64,000 nucleotides of DNA from Rhinatrema bivittatum (GCF_901001135.1 NC_042615.1:673372977-673436976); one strand, 5' to 3'. Shown: positions 32,640 through 44,523, numbered from the stretch's first letter. The notes: a model not told the origin generated them from the sequence alone. Numbers and translations are program-made.

Positions 32640-34880
32640 ATCTGAATTAGTCATGATCTCTTGATTGGTGCCCTCTGTTGGCAGAAATCAGACTTCTCTC
32701 TCATTGCCAGTAGAGCTTTTTGCTCTAGTTTATTTTTTACATTCTGCTTTTTCGCACTTTATAGCAGATTACATTCAGGTACTATGGGTACTGAGCATGT
32801 ATGGTAGTTTTAATGTGGCCAGCGCCTTGCAATCTCTTCAGTCTTTTCATGGGAGCATGGACAGATTTCTCTCTTTCTCCTCAGATTTTGACCTCACCTT
32901 GTGTCTCAATTTCTCCATTTTATCTTTTATATCCACTTCTTATGCAGTCCCCAAACATCACTTTTCAGTGTCATCAAACAAAAAAAAAAAAGTTTTATGC
33001 CTGATCCTTTCTTTGGTGATGACCAGCAAGAAATTGGTAAGTGGCTTCAAGGCCTATAAATGCAGGTGATTAATGTCGGTACAGACATACACGCTGATCA
33101 TGAACATCCCGGCTGTCCAGCCTGTGGTAGAATGTCCCTATGAGCTCAAAGAAAAAGAGTGAGGAAAATAGAGGAGCTATGTCAGGCCTGAGTAACTCAC
33201 AGTCAATGCATCCCATTCCTCAGGCAGTGTAGTGAGAATCAGCTCTTCACACGATGCCGCCCAGACACTCAGAGTCTTGACAAAAATGGAAGAGAGAAGG
33301 GGGAGATAAAGTAACTACAAAAAAATCTGAAAGGGGCTCAATTGACATACACCTCAATGCAACACTAGAAAAAGCCATCGCATTTGAGGCCCACTGCTTC
33401 AGAGAAACACAAGACCTCAAGCACTGAAGAGGCATTGAAGAAGCAGGAAAAACACCTGAAGCTAACTACTTCAGTGACATCAATGCATTCAAAGTGCTCC
33501 ACGTTGACCATATCGGTGTCATTGGGGCATGTCAAAAAGATAGCGCTCAATAGAGATGTGAATCGTGTGCCTGATCGTCTTAACGATCAGGTTCGGATGG
33601 TGGGAGGGAAAAATCGGATCGTTAGAGATTGTGAATTGGAATGGTTCCGATTCCAATTCACATTGTTAAATTTTTAGTGAGGCCTGAGCAGATAAACAAA
33701 ACCCCACCGACCCCCCCCCAAAAAAAATGTTAAATTACCTGGTGGTCCAGTGGGGGGGGGGTCCCCGGCGTGATCTCCCGCTCTCGGGCCATCGGCGCCA
33801 TTTTGGCTACCACTGATAAAAAGGCGCCGATGGCCCGAAAAAAAACCCCACCCCGACCCTTTTCAAATTACCCCTTTGCTTCTCCCACCCTCCCGACCCC
33901 CCCAAAACCTTTTAGATGTACCTGGTGGTCTAGCGGGGGGTCCAGGAACCATCCCTTCAATCGTGCCGGTGCCGGTGCTGGAGGTTTCAAAATGGCGCCG
34001 ATCGCCTTTGCCCTTACCTTGTCACAGGGAGCGACCGTCGCTCCCTGTGACAAGGTAAGGGCAAAGGCGATCGCCGCCATTTTGAAACCTCCAGCACCGG
34101 CACCGGCACGATTGAAGGGATGGCTCCTGGACCCCCCGCTAGACCACCAGGTACATCTAAAAGGTTTTTGGGGGGGTCGGGAGGGTGGGAGAAGCAAAGG
34201 GGTAATTTAAAAAGGGTTGGGGTGGGTTTTTATTTTCGGGCCATCGGCGCCTTTTTATCAGTGGTAGCCAAAATGGCGCCGATGGCCCGAGAGCGGGAGA
34301 TCATGCGGGGGGTCCCCCCCCCACTGGACCACCAGGTAATTTAACATTTTGGGGGGGGGGTTCGGGAGGGTGGGGGAGTGTAAGGAATTTGTTTTAAAAG
34401 GTCGGGGTGGGTTTAGAGGTTGTGTTGGTGTGCCGGTTTTCCCACCCTCCCCCAAATAATTCCCGTGCCCTATTTAACGATACAATATAAATGCTCCTGA
34501 CGATAAATCGTGGGCATTTGTATTGTATCGTGTACTCTAACGGTTTAGAATGATTTTAAAATTATTGGACGATAATTTTAATAGTTCAAAAACGATTCAC
34601 ATCCCTAGCGCTCAACACCCTGAATGCCTTGAAGCATCCAAAACAGGATAGCACTGAACACCCAACGTGATTTGACCAGATGCACCCGAAGCGGCCAGTG
34701 CACAAAACGCCTCCATGCACATCGGGGCATCATCAAACTTCACTGATGCTCCCAATACACTCCTCAACATAAAAGTGAAGAGCAAAGTCCAGAACCCTCT
34801 GGAGATTTTTATCCACCATGCCACATCCAGTAGAGTGAGCCAATCATGGTTCAGTCAACTTTGCACATTCTAACTGCGGC
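32640..34880 (+). pseudogene. Old DIRS-like gag remnant, split by a hAT
   Basis: The start gtgccctctgttggcag, the SVQTYTLIMNIPAVQPVVEC-like piece near 33080, and the many short gcattgaa/catcaatgca words (decayed catcgatgcc-type repeats, 33350-33550 and 34616-34760) are what an old DIRS gag region would leave. No frame is intact. It is interrupted by the hAT at 33551-34607. Confidence 0.4.
33551..34607. mobile_element. hAT miniature element built as a giant palindrome
   Basis: Ends are tagagatgtgaatcg and cgattcacatccctag minus the last g. The target duplication gcgctcaa is exact (33543-33550 and 34608-34615). The interior is an almost perfect inverted repeat centred at 34036 with arms of about 310 bases (33728-34034 against 34038-34348). 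Because of this, open frames on both strands give the same peptide. It has no transposase. Confidence 0.93.
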
Positions 34881-35554
34881 TCTGCCAGTACTATATCGTA
34901 CCATGTCATAAACTGAGAAGCTTGGGTGTGAGCAACAAGGTGGTAGCATGGATTATAAACTGGTTGACTGATAGGAGACAGCGTGTAATGATAAATGGAT
35001 CCTAGTCTGAAGAGAGAGCTGTGTTGGGACTGGTTCTGTTCAATAATTTTGTGAGCAACATTGCGGAAGGGATAGAAGGTAAAGTAAGTCTATTTGCAGA
35101 TGATTCTAAGACCTGAAAAAGAATGGACATGCCTGAAGGAATAGAGAGAATGAAAAGTGATTTAAGAAAGCTGGAAGAGTGGTCAAAGATTTGGAAATTG
35201 GGATTCAATGCCAAGAAGTGCAGAGTCATGCTTCTGGGATACGTTAATCCAAATGAGCTGTATGTGATGGGGTGAAAGACTGATGTGCACAGACTAAGAG
35301 GGATCTTGGGGTGATAGTGTCTGGGGATCTGAAGATGTCAAACTAATAATACAATGCAATAACTAAAGCCAGAAGAATGCTTGGCTGCATAGAAAGAGGA
35401 ATAACCAATAAGAAAATGGAGGTGAAGATGCCCTTGTACAGCTCCTTGGTGAAGCCTCCCCTGGAGTATTGCACTCAGTTCTGGAGCCCACATCTAAAAA
35501 AGGATAGAGACAGGGTGGAAGCGGTCAAGAGAAGGATGAAAAAACTGGAATGGG

Positions 35555-36215
35555 GTCTGTATTAGGGATGTGCAGACAAAAAGTTTGCATAGATAAGTTG
35601 ATAAGTTGAAGTTGAGGGTCAATTTCATTCAATATGGACATATGGAGAATTCCATAAGTTGAGGGTCTGTCCATACGTTCACCGGTTCCCTAAATAAAAA
35701 TTTAAACCCCTCACCCTCCTTAATCCCCCCCCAAGACTTACCAAAACTCCCTGGTGGTCCAGCGGGGAGTCAGGAAGCCATCCCTGTATTCCTTTGCGAG
35801 GAGCACGTGACGTCGGCGTCACGTCGGAGTGACGCGGACGTCACGTCAGGAGGCCCCCCCAAGCTGGCCAAAAGTTCCGGTTGGGTCCAACGGGGGTCCC
35901 GGAGTGGAGGCGCCGAGGAGCACGTGACGTCCACGTCACTCCGACGTGACGCCATCATCACGTGCTCCTTGCAAAGGAATACAGGGATGGCTTCCTGACT
36001 CCCCGCTGGACCACCAGGGAGTTTTGGTAAGTCTTGGGGGGTTCAGGAGGGTGGGGGGTTTAAGTGTTTATTTAGGTTCAACGTATTCAACATAGCTATG
36101 TTGAATAAGTTGAAAATCGCGATGCGTTGCGCATCATCACTTTTTTAAGTTTAAAAAAAAAATAAGTTGCGTTTTACATATGCGTTCAAAACGAATGCAC
36201 ACCCCTAGTCTGTAT
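35555..36215. mobile_element. hAT miniature element with target duplication
   Basis: Element 35563-36207 has ends tagggatgtgcag and tgcacacccctag minus the final g. The duplication gtctgtat is exact on both sides (35555-35562, 36208-36215). An inverted repeat (agggagttttggtaag and its partner at 35740; cacgtgacgtc pairs) is centred near 35875. Purely non-coding. Confidence 0.92.
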
Positions 36216-36415
36216 TGGAACATCTATGAAGAGAGGCTGAAGGATCTGAATATGTATACCCTGGAAGAGAGGAGGTGCAGGGAGATATGATACAGACTTT
36301 CAGATACTAAAAGGTTTCAATGTTGTATGAACTTTGAACTTTTTCCATTGAAAAGAAAACAATAGATCCAGGGGTCACGAAATGGAACTCCAGGGGAGAC
36401 AATTCATAACCAATG

Positions 36416-37189
36416 TGTTATGGTTGTGGACCTTTGAGCCGGAGCGAGTGGTGATGACCACCGAGGGACTGCCCCCAATGGAACTCGTCTCCGGGAGGTG
36501 GCGCTGGTGAAAAGAAGTACTCACACAGAATGGTTCCAAGGGATCAGGCAGGATGGCCCTCCAAGGAGCGGATAGCCTATGAATGCAGGAGAGCCCCCAA
36601 GGAGCTGGTACTCAGAGCGTTCACCCAGTGAGACAGGAACCGAAACTCCATGAAGAGGCAGAATGAAGTCCAGGCAGAAGATCTGGGGCAGGCAGCGAAG
36701 AAGTGGAACGAAGACACAAGCTAAAGGTCAGGATGGGCAGCAGACAAGCAGAGATGAGAAGACGAGTCGAGGTCAACCCTGGAGATCAAGCTGAGGTCTG
36801 GGTACAGGAACGAAGACAGGAACTGGAGTAGGGCAGGAACTTTGGAGGCAAGATAGGAAAACAGAGGCAAGGCAGGAACTCAGCCAGGCAGCAACAGAGA
36901 AGTCCTGTTGCAAAGGCAATGTGAGTGTGCAGCTGTGGGGTTTAAATACCCCTCCTAGCAGACGTCATCTTCTGGGGCCGGGTTGATTCTCCTGCCGTGG
37001 CCCCTTTAAGAGGCAGGGCCTCCCATGCACGCTCGTCAGGGGAGGCCCCGACGCTGGCTGGGAGGAAGACACTGCTCGAGCTGCGCGGTCCAGCATTTGC
37101 GGCCTGCTGCGGAGGTAGGGCCGTCGTGTCGGGCAAACAAAGGAGGTAGGGGGACTGGCCGGGTGCTGCCATGGCCAGGCACCGCAACA
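36416..37189 (+). mobile_element. Solo LTR with exact 5-bp duplication
   Basis: Begins tgttatgg and ends cgcaaca. The 5-bp flank caatg is identical at 36411-36415 and 37190-37194, and CR1 sequence is continuous across it. A TATA-like tttaaatacc lies at 36941 and gacgtcatc at 36961. No internal genes: the provirus-like body was lost by LTR recombination. Gypsy and retrovirus LTRs both fit a 5-bp duplication; the class is not resolved. Confidence 0.9.
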
Positions 37190-37409
37190 CAATGTCAGGA
37201 AATATTTCTTCATAGAGAGAATGGTGGAGGCTTGGAATGCCCTTCCAGAGGAGGTGGTGAAGAAGAAAACAGTCAAATAATTCAAAGGGGCATGGGATAA
37301 ACACTGTGGATCCCTAAAGGCTAGAAGATGGAAATGAGATAAGTGTGCAGGATGGTAGCTTGCTGGTACCATGGTTACTATCCTTAACAGAAGGCATGGA
37401 GGTTACTAT

Positions 37410-38400
37410 CCTTAACCAATATGCTTTAATGCTGCAACTGCAACATTTCTCCCCACTTAAACAGCAGGGGGTTAAGAGGAACTGGCTTCAGACGACAACC
37501 GAGGGCCCCAGCTTCCATGGTCTGGGATACTGTTGCGCGGACATAAGGGAAAAAGCACATGGCTGCTTCTTCAGCCAAGTCCTAAAGAAACTGATGAAAG
37601 CTTTCATTCATGGGGGTAACTTGTTGGTGTGGAAGTTACTAGCATTAACCAATAAGCCTTGATACTTTTAATTCATCTCCAGCATTGCTCTCTTCTTCAA
37701 CAGCAGGGGAAGAGGGAAATTAGATTTAGACAGCAACCAACGATGTCCCTGACTTTTATGGTCTGCAGAGCTGATAAACATGGGGGGTAACCAGCATATA
37801 TCAGCAGTTACTAGCCTTAACAGTAGGGGGTGGGGGGGGGGGGGGAGTGGTTGTGCGTGTTGATTGAGGTGGTGGTATGGGTGGAATATGTGAGGTGTGA
37901 CTGGTAAGTCTGTTTGCTGGGAGTGTTGATCAGTTGGGGAATTCAGTCTGATAACAGGGGTAGGTAATTTTTTAAAGAGAATATGATAGCCACTGTATCG
38001 ATCATTACCCTGTTGGTATTGTTGTTTTCTGCATATTTCTTCGTGATTGTGGAAATACACGTCTTCGCAATAAAAATGATTTTGCAAAAAAAAACAACAA
38101 AAAAACAATAAGCCTGGATGCTTTTGATACAACTGCAATATCGCTCTCTGCCTCAAAGGTGGGGGGGGGAGGGGAGGGATGGTGAAAAGGTAGAGAAATT
38201 TGGATTCAGAGACAACCAACATGAGCCATAACTTTTTTACAATTTGGGGTACTAATGCGCAGACATTAAGGAAAACACACAGGACTGATTCTATGGCCAG
38301 TTCCATAAGCAAAGTACATCAATCAAAAATGACTGATACATGGGGGTAACCTGCACGGCGTGACAGATACTACCATAGGAAACTTGCTGGGCAGACTGGA
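37410..38400 (+). repeat. Tandem 3' UTR repeat of the second CR1 subfamily
   Basis: Three diverged units of about 200-300 bp start aaccaatatgctttaatgc (37418), aaccaataagccttgatac (37647) and caataagcctggatgctttt (38105). Each holds the words caacagcagggg or similar, gacagcaacca and catgggggtaac. A foreign insert lies between units 2 and 3. Confidence 0.65.
37825..38100 (+). mobile_element. Truncated L1-like 3' end with A-rich tail
   Basis: The phrase gttgttttctgcatatttc...gtgattgtggaaata, then caataaaaatg and aaaaaaaaacaacaaaaaaac, is the usual L1-type 3' UTR plus poly(A). It lies inside the CR1 3' repeat. Confidence 0.5.
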
Positions 38401-38439
38401 TGGATCGTTGGCTCTTTTCAGCCATCATTTCTATGTTTC

Positions 38440-39660
38440 TATGTTCCCATTTCCAGGTCATTTATAAATATATTGAAAAGCAGTGGTCACAGAACAGATC
38501 CCTGAGTCACTCCACCTTTCTCCATTGGGAAGATTTGCAATTTAGCCTTAATCTCTGTTTTCTATCTTTTAACCAGTTCTCAATCCACAACAGGACACTG
38601 CACCTATCCTATGACTTTTTTTATTTCTTAAGAAGTCTCTCATAAGGTACTTTCTCAAACGCTTTCTGGAAATCCAGATACACTATATCAACTGGCTCAC
38701 CTTTATCACATGTTTATTTACACCCTCAAAAAAAATGTAGCAAATTGGTACGACAAGATTTCCTTTGGCTTAATCCATGTTGGCTTTGTCTCATTAAACT
38801 ATGCCTATTTATATGTCTAGCAATTTTGTTCTTTATGATAGTTTCTATCATTTTGCTTGGCACAGACACCAGACTCATTGGTCTGTGGTTTCCTGGATCA
38901 CCCCTTGAACCCTTTTTAAAAATTGGTGTTTCATTGGGAACCCTTCAGTCTTCAGCTACTATATACAATTTTAATGATAGTTTACAATTTACTAATAGCA
39001 AGACTGCAATTTCATTTTTCACTTCTTTCCTCACTGTCGATGTATACCCTTTGGTCCAAGTAATTTGCTACTATTTAGCTTGTCAATTTTCCCTATTACA
39101 TCCTCTAGAATACAATGAGATTTCATTCAGTTTTGCTGAATACAGTTTCTGGCATGGGTATCTCTTATATCTTCCTCAGTGAAGAGCAAAGCAATTGTTT
39201 TCCTATATTTGCTATAGCTTTGTCATCCCTAAGTGTTCCTTTTACCCCTTGATCATCTAATGGTCCAACCGGCCTTCTCACAAGCTTTTTACTTTGAATG
39301 TTACCTGAAAATTTGTTTATTATGAGTTTTTACTTCACAGCAGTTTCTTTTCAAATTCTCTTTTTGCCTTCATAATCAATGCTTTGCATCTAACTTGCCA
39401 GTGCTTATACTGTTTACTGTTGTCTTTATTTGGATTCCTTTTCAATTTTATGAAAGATGTTATTTAACTATTATAGCCTCTCTCACCTCACCTTTAAACA
39501 TGCTGGTAGTGGTTTGGCCTTCCTTACACCTTTCCTACTGCATGAAATACATCTGGTCTGGTTTCCAAAATGGTATTTTTAAACAACCTCAATGCCTGAT
39601 GTAAACTCTTTACTTTTTCAGCTGCTCCTTTCAGTTTTTTTCCTAACCATATACTGACTT
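38440..39660 (-). pseudogene. CR1 ORF2 fragment on the minus strand
   Basis: Reading downward from 39440 gives KHWQVRCKALIMKAKREFEK, then RRVPNETPIFKKGSRGDPGN, HRPMSLVSVPSKMIETIIKN and GEPVDIVYLDFQKAFEKVPY, ending NWLKDRK. This is the linker and first RT motifs of CR1, with many stops. It starts where the + strand CR1 tail ends. Confidence 0.8.
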
Positions 39661-41090
39661 ATTTTACCATATATATAGTGAGAAAAAGCAAAGGAGAGAG
39701 ACTGGAGTTTTACTTGGTCAGAGGTCCGATACACTGCAGCTGTTAAACAAAAAAAAAAAAAGATATCTTTGTGCTTCATACAGAAACACGCTCTTACTCC
39801 TGTCTGTTCAGTTTGCAGTAACTGTGTAACAGTTAACAGACAGAATAAATAGCTGTTGTCTGCTCTGATAGTGACACTGTGACAACAAGCAAAAAGCCCA
39901 GCACATACTGCTTTAAGTTTCTCTTTATTTCTTTTCCCAATTTTTTTTCAGTGATCTCTATGTCCCTGAGAGATAATTTCAGATGCACATTCTCTTTGTC
40001 TGAAATCCAGCAAAGACATAAGGGAACAAAATGATGACTGCTCAAAAGTTACATTTTGATCATCTACTGCACACTGCCAGGATAACCTTGCATATTTTTG
40101 GAAGTCAAAACCGCAGTTTGAGCATTGGAAGAGGGTGATAGCTGAAGTTGCCATTATGGAACACCTGTCCCATTCCCTTCATGATACTCCATGAAAATAT
40201 GAGTTCATGTGGATACAATATTGGGCTTGGAGATGCCTTTATTGTGAGGACTAAATGTTTGTTTACTTTGTATATGAACTCGCATAGTGTCACTTTACTC
40301 TTCTTTTCTTGTTTATTTGTCTTTGTATTTTTAGTGTCATTAAATAAAGAGTTACAAAAAAAAAGTTACTTTTGCTTTCAGTTTCAAGTTAAAAAAAAAA
40401 AAGATAATTTATTGTTAATCCATGCAGGTGCCATCTTGGATAGGCTGTTTGAAAAAGTTCTTGGCCTTGATTAGGTTTTTCTTTTCTTTTCCCTCACCCT
40501 ATCTCCATTCTGTCTGTCCTACCTTGTAAGGAGAGAAAAATACTGCCAATTTCCTTGCACCATAGACTTGAATGATATCCAAAAATTAATGCAAGTGAAT
40601 ATTTTCATTATTTTCAGGGGTAAAATCTATTTATGTTTATTTTTTAAACTAATTGAAAAAACCACATTTTGTTTCAGATTACCTATTTATTTCAAATGAA
40701 TGTACATGCCTACAAAGTTTCAGATAGTCTGGTAACTCCCATCACTCATTACCCAGATCATGTTGCTGCCATCGTCTATAAGCAAGGAATATTTCTGTTC
40801 TCTAACCTAGCCATCATCCCTTGATCACCTCTTAGATAAAGGCTGAGATATGGCTCTGGTCCATTACATGAATGTGTAGTACAGCCCACTTGTAACCTGA
40901 CGATGCATCCCCAATAGATTTGCAGCCTGCTGCTGCCTCATTAAGATGCTACTAGTGTGCTGTCAGGTGAAAGTAAGCATGCGTAGCATTCTGGTTGTTA
41001 TAAATGTTGATGGTGAAATCCTCTCCACTTGGCAAGCTGTCCTTGCCTCGGTAATGGCACCGAGTGTACAGGGTAGGGATCATGTGCATA
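39661..41090. other. Intron, nothing recognised
   Basis: Ordinary AT-rich sequence. The open frames at 40105-40474 have no motif and contain A-runs. Confidence 0.45.
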
Positions 41091-42240
41091 CTAAATATTA
41101 GGGATGTGCATTCGTTTGTGAGGAAATAGGAAATAGAGACGATATTTCCTATTTCATCGCGGTTTGGGGGGGGGGGGGGGTGTGATGAAACAATAAGAAA
41201 ATCCATGAAATTTCATGTGGGTTTCCATATTGTTTTTTGGGGGGGAGAAAGGGCACATTAAAAAAAAACAACCCAAACCCACCCCAACCCTTCAAATTTA
41301 ATTAATTGCAACCCCCCACCCTTCTGAACCCCCCCCCCCCCCCGCCCCCAAGACTTACCAAAAGTCCCTCGTGGTCCAACAGGGTCCTGGGAGTGATCTC
41401 CCCCTCTCGGGCCATCAGCTGCCACTAATGAAAATGGTGCCGATGGCCCTTTGCGCTTACCATGTGACAGGAGCTATCGGTACCATTGGTCGGCCCCTGT
41501 CACATGGTAGGAGCAATGGATGGCCCGTGCCATTTTTTAAGATGGTGCCTGCTGTCCATTGCTCTTACCATGTGACAGAGGCCAGCCAATGACACTGATA
41601 GCCCCTTTCACACAGTAAGGGCAAAGGGCCACCAGCGCCATTTTGATTTCTGGCAGCCAATGGCCCGATGGTGCTGGCTGTCCATTGCTCCTACCATGTG
41701 ACAGAGGCCAGCCAATGGCACCGATAGCCCCTTTCACACAGTAAGGGCAAAGGGCCACCAGCGCCATTTTGATTGCTGGTAGCCAATGGCCCGATGGTGC
41801 TGGCTGTCCATTGCTCCTACCATGTGACAGAGGCCAGCCAATGGCACCGATAGCCCCTTTCACACAGTAAGGGCAAAGGGCCATCAGCGCCATTTTGATT
41901 GCTGGCAGCCAATGGCCCAAGAGCGGGAGATCGCTCCCAGGACCCCCGATGGACCACCAGGAAATTTCGGCAAGTTTTGGGGAGCTCGGGAGGGTGCGGG
42001 GGGGGGGGGGTTGCAATTAATTTAATTTGAAAGGTTGGGGTGGGTTTGGGGTTTTTTTGTTTTATTTACAACCCCGATTGTAATTAATTGAATTAGAAGA
42101 GTTGGGGCGAGTTTCGGATATTGTTTCGGAGTCAGCCAAATAAAATCGGCCCGAACCACAGGAAAATGAAATTTCCCATGGCGGGCCAATAATGAAGGCC
42201 GAACCAAAAGGCTCGGCCAAATCACATCTCTTCTAAATAT
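41091..42240. mobile_element. hAT miniature element with 126-bp internal repeats
   Basis: Element 41099-42232 starts tagggatgtgcattcg and ends cacatctctt, a mutated form of cacatcccta. The target duplication ctaaatat is exact (41091-41098 and 42233-42240). About three units of 126 bp lie at 41540-41916. G/C homopolymer runs (41167, 41330, 41998) flank the repeat region. Confidence 0.88.
41540..41916. repeat. 126-bp tandem repeat inside the hAT
   Basis: The word ccgatggtgctggctgtcca starts at 41665 and again at 41791, 126 bases later. The preceding unit is more diverged. The period is a multiple of three, so the minus strand shows a 42-residue repeated peptide (GHWLPAIKMALMALCPYC), a by-product rather than a gene. 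Confidence 0.85.
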
Positions 42241-42589
42241 TGTCCTGAAAAGCATTTTGTAATTAGGGCTAAAAGGTAGAGCAGCTGCTTAAAACCCAAA
42301 TTCTCAACCACCTGCAAGGATCATCATCAGGGCAGTCATTTTTCTGATGCAGCATGTCATAACCTTCAAAGTTTCCTGTCTTCTGCCCCAGGAGAGTGAT
42401 GTGGATCATTACTCCATATGGTCCATGGTATCTTGCCACTAATCAAGGGAAGGGGCTGCTGATGTACAACCTCACTGCAGAAAGGGTCCTAAGGTTTATC
42501 TGGGAGATGGACTTCATTTTTGCTATGAATTTTCTACTATTGCTGCTTTGAGTAGAGGATAAAGCCCCCGGACTACTATAAGCCTCCCT
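42241..42589. other. Intron, nothing recognised
   Basis: No feature supported. Confidence 0.4.
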
Positions 42590-42784
42590 GAAACAAACCC
42601 TAGTGGGTACAGTTATTTACCCTTTCAAATAGTATAATGATGTGGGGATACCCTCTGTAAATAATAGGTAACACATTTAAAACACATCAGAGAAAGTATT
42701 TATTCACTCAGCAGACAATTAAACTGTGTAATTTGTTGCCAGAGGATGTGGTAAAAGTAGTTAACATAGTGGGGTGTTATATTC
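42590..42784 (+). pseudogene. CR1 fragment near the 3' end of ORF2
   Basis: The segment caacagacaattaaactgtg(c/t)aatttgttgccagaggatgtggt matches positions 890-935 of the first CR1. It is interrupted by the next element. Confidence 0.7.
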
Positions 42785-43165
42785 TTTTATGTGAATTTTA
42801 AAAGCCCTGTGTGTGCCAAAGCTGGGAGATATGCGCACAGGGGAGAAAGGGAGGTTAATAAATTAGGGAGGTTTGGAAGTGCTATCTCTAAACTAAACAA
42901 ACTGGGAACGAACTGGGAAAACAGGGTATGGCGTTAGCATGTGTCCCTTATAAATTTCTCCCATTTACACGGTAGATGCGGCATTTGTACACACATGCAC
43001 GCATCCATTTAAAATTGTGCGCACGTGTATGTGCATTCAGCCTATTTTATAACATGCCCTCATTTACGTGCATATGTTATAAAATGGTCGTATCTCTGGA
43101 TGCAAGCCGGCAAAATGCGTACATGTGCACCCATGAGGCTGTTTCAAAGTTACCATCTTATAGTT
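42785..43165. mobile_element. Miniature element, gggccagatttt-like
   Basis: Starts tgaattttaaaagccc and ends ctgtttcaaagttacc. It contains ctattttataacatgcc facing gcatatgttataaaatgg, as in the copies at 1879, 18380 and 22016. Confidence 0.5.
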
Positions 43166-43734
43166 TTGCTTTTGTAAGCGATACTGCATAGTAATATTTG
43201 AAAGATGATCCAGTATCTTTCCTCTAATGATGGCCTTCTGACAGTGTTTGACACAGATGTCTACTCAGCTTGATATATGCTTTGACTCGATTTCGATTCC
43301 TGAGGCAAGCTTTTCCTGCTGAAACACTGGCAGTGTCAGACTTCCCATGTTCCAAAACTGGTGGTGTTTCTTAACTATGAACTCTGGGACAAAGTCTTTA
43401 GGTATTTTTACCCACAGATTTGTCCCAATTTTTCATGGGGATATTTGCTCCTGCTTTTTCTGTGGATTCTTTTTTCATGGAAAATAATGTGCATAGAATT
43501 GAAAATCAATCTATGTTTATTATTTTCCTCCCCCAACCAAAATATGCCCCATGAACCTCTCCTCTTAATGTGGCTAAAAGTAATGTGCATGTGTTTATCT
43601 AGGAGCTTGCATATTTGACTATGGAGTTAAATAATGTTTTATTATTTTGTGATATTTACTTGTTTTTTAATTTTATTATATTCATTATTTTTAATTAGTT
43701 ATTATATGTTTATTTGTCATGGATTATTTTGACT
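43166..43734. other. AT-rich intron, nothing recognised
   Basis: No feature supported. Confidence 0.4.
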
Positions 43735-43798
43735 GTCACCTTATAAACTGTTTTCAACAACATTTGTAGGTAAGACATTTAAATAAATAAATAAATAA
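43735..43798 (+). mobile_element. LINE 3' tail with TAAA repeats
   Basis: The segment gactgtcaccttataaactg...taaataaataaataaataac is a short L2-type 3' end. Confidence 0.5.
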
Positions 43799-44523
43799 CA
43801 GAATATTTCTGATTTTGACATAATCCTTGCAAGACTATTTTCATGATAATTGAGTTAAGCATTTTGCTTAGAGATATGTTAATTGTGCTATTTGAAGTTT
43901 GTTTTTAAATGCTTGAAAAATGATGGACAAAATATAGATATTTTTTTAAATCTTATCACTGATATACTTTTTGTCCTTTAAATGCTTGTTCAGTTGTTTC
44001 CTTTAAATTTGATATGGGGCCATTTTTTTCTACTTTTTAAAATCTGTCTCTTAAGGAAGGCAAAGTCCCTCAAATTTAAAAAACTGCTGCTGTTTGCCCT
44101 TTGTTGAAAAAGCCCAATCTGATTTTTCTAATTCTAGATGAATTTCAGATTTTCCTTTTATTGATAAGGTTTTAGAAAATGCAGTATTGTTTTACTGTAA
44201 TCAGTATATGCAACAGCTGAATCTTTTGGATACTTTCCAGTTGGTTATAGAGCTGCTCATGGCACTAAAACCCTGCTTTTATCTATTTGTGATATTTTTA
44301 GGTGTGGGTTTGATAATAGAACTTGTTTCTTTTTTATTTTATTAGATATCTCTGCTACATTTGATACCCTAGATCTTGATATTCTTTTAGGACAACTCAA
44401 ACATCTGGTATATCTGGTGGTGTTTTTGATTGGTTTTACTCATTCCTCTCAGACCATCATCATCAAGGCGTCCAAATCATCTTTTTTCAGTGTTAAATCT
44501 GTCGTACCTTAGGGTTCAGTCTT

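Larger units (their letters stand above)
34890..38440 (+). mobile_element. CR1 LINE of a second subfamily, split twice
   Basis: Coding starts SLGVSNKVVAWIINWLTDRR (34920), passes VSLFADDSK (35085), YSSLVKPPLEYCTQFWSPHL (35430) and TLEERRC (36260), then reaches EIFLHRENGGGLECPSRGGG (37200) and a long 3' UTR. The hAT at 35563-36207 and the LTR at 36416-37189 interrupt it. Removing both, with one copy of each duplication, rejoins continuous CR1 sequence. The tail uses tttctatg rather than ttcttatg. Stops are frequent. Confidence 0.85.

Noticed and set aside
33770..34210. Open frames on both strands encoding the same Pro/Ala/Gly-rich peptide
   Set aside because: They are produced by the palindrome of a non-coding hAT element.
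37668..38312. 214-codon minus-strand frame
   Set aside because: It crosses the CR1 3' UTR repeats, a G-run and an A-rich LINE tail; no domain.
41537..42016. 159-codon minus-strand frame with a 42-residue repeat
   Set aside because: By-product of the 126-bp tandem repeat, which happens to have a length divisible by three.
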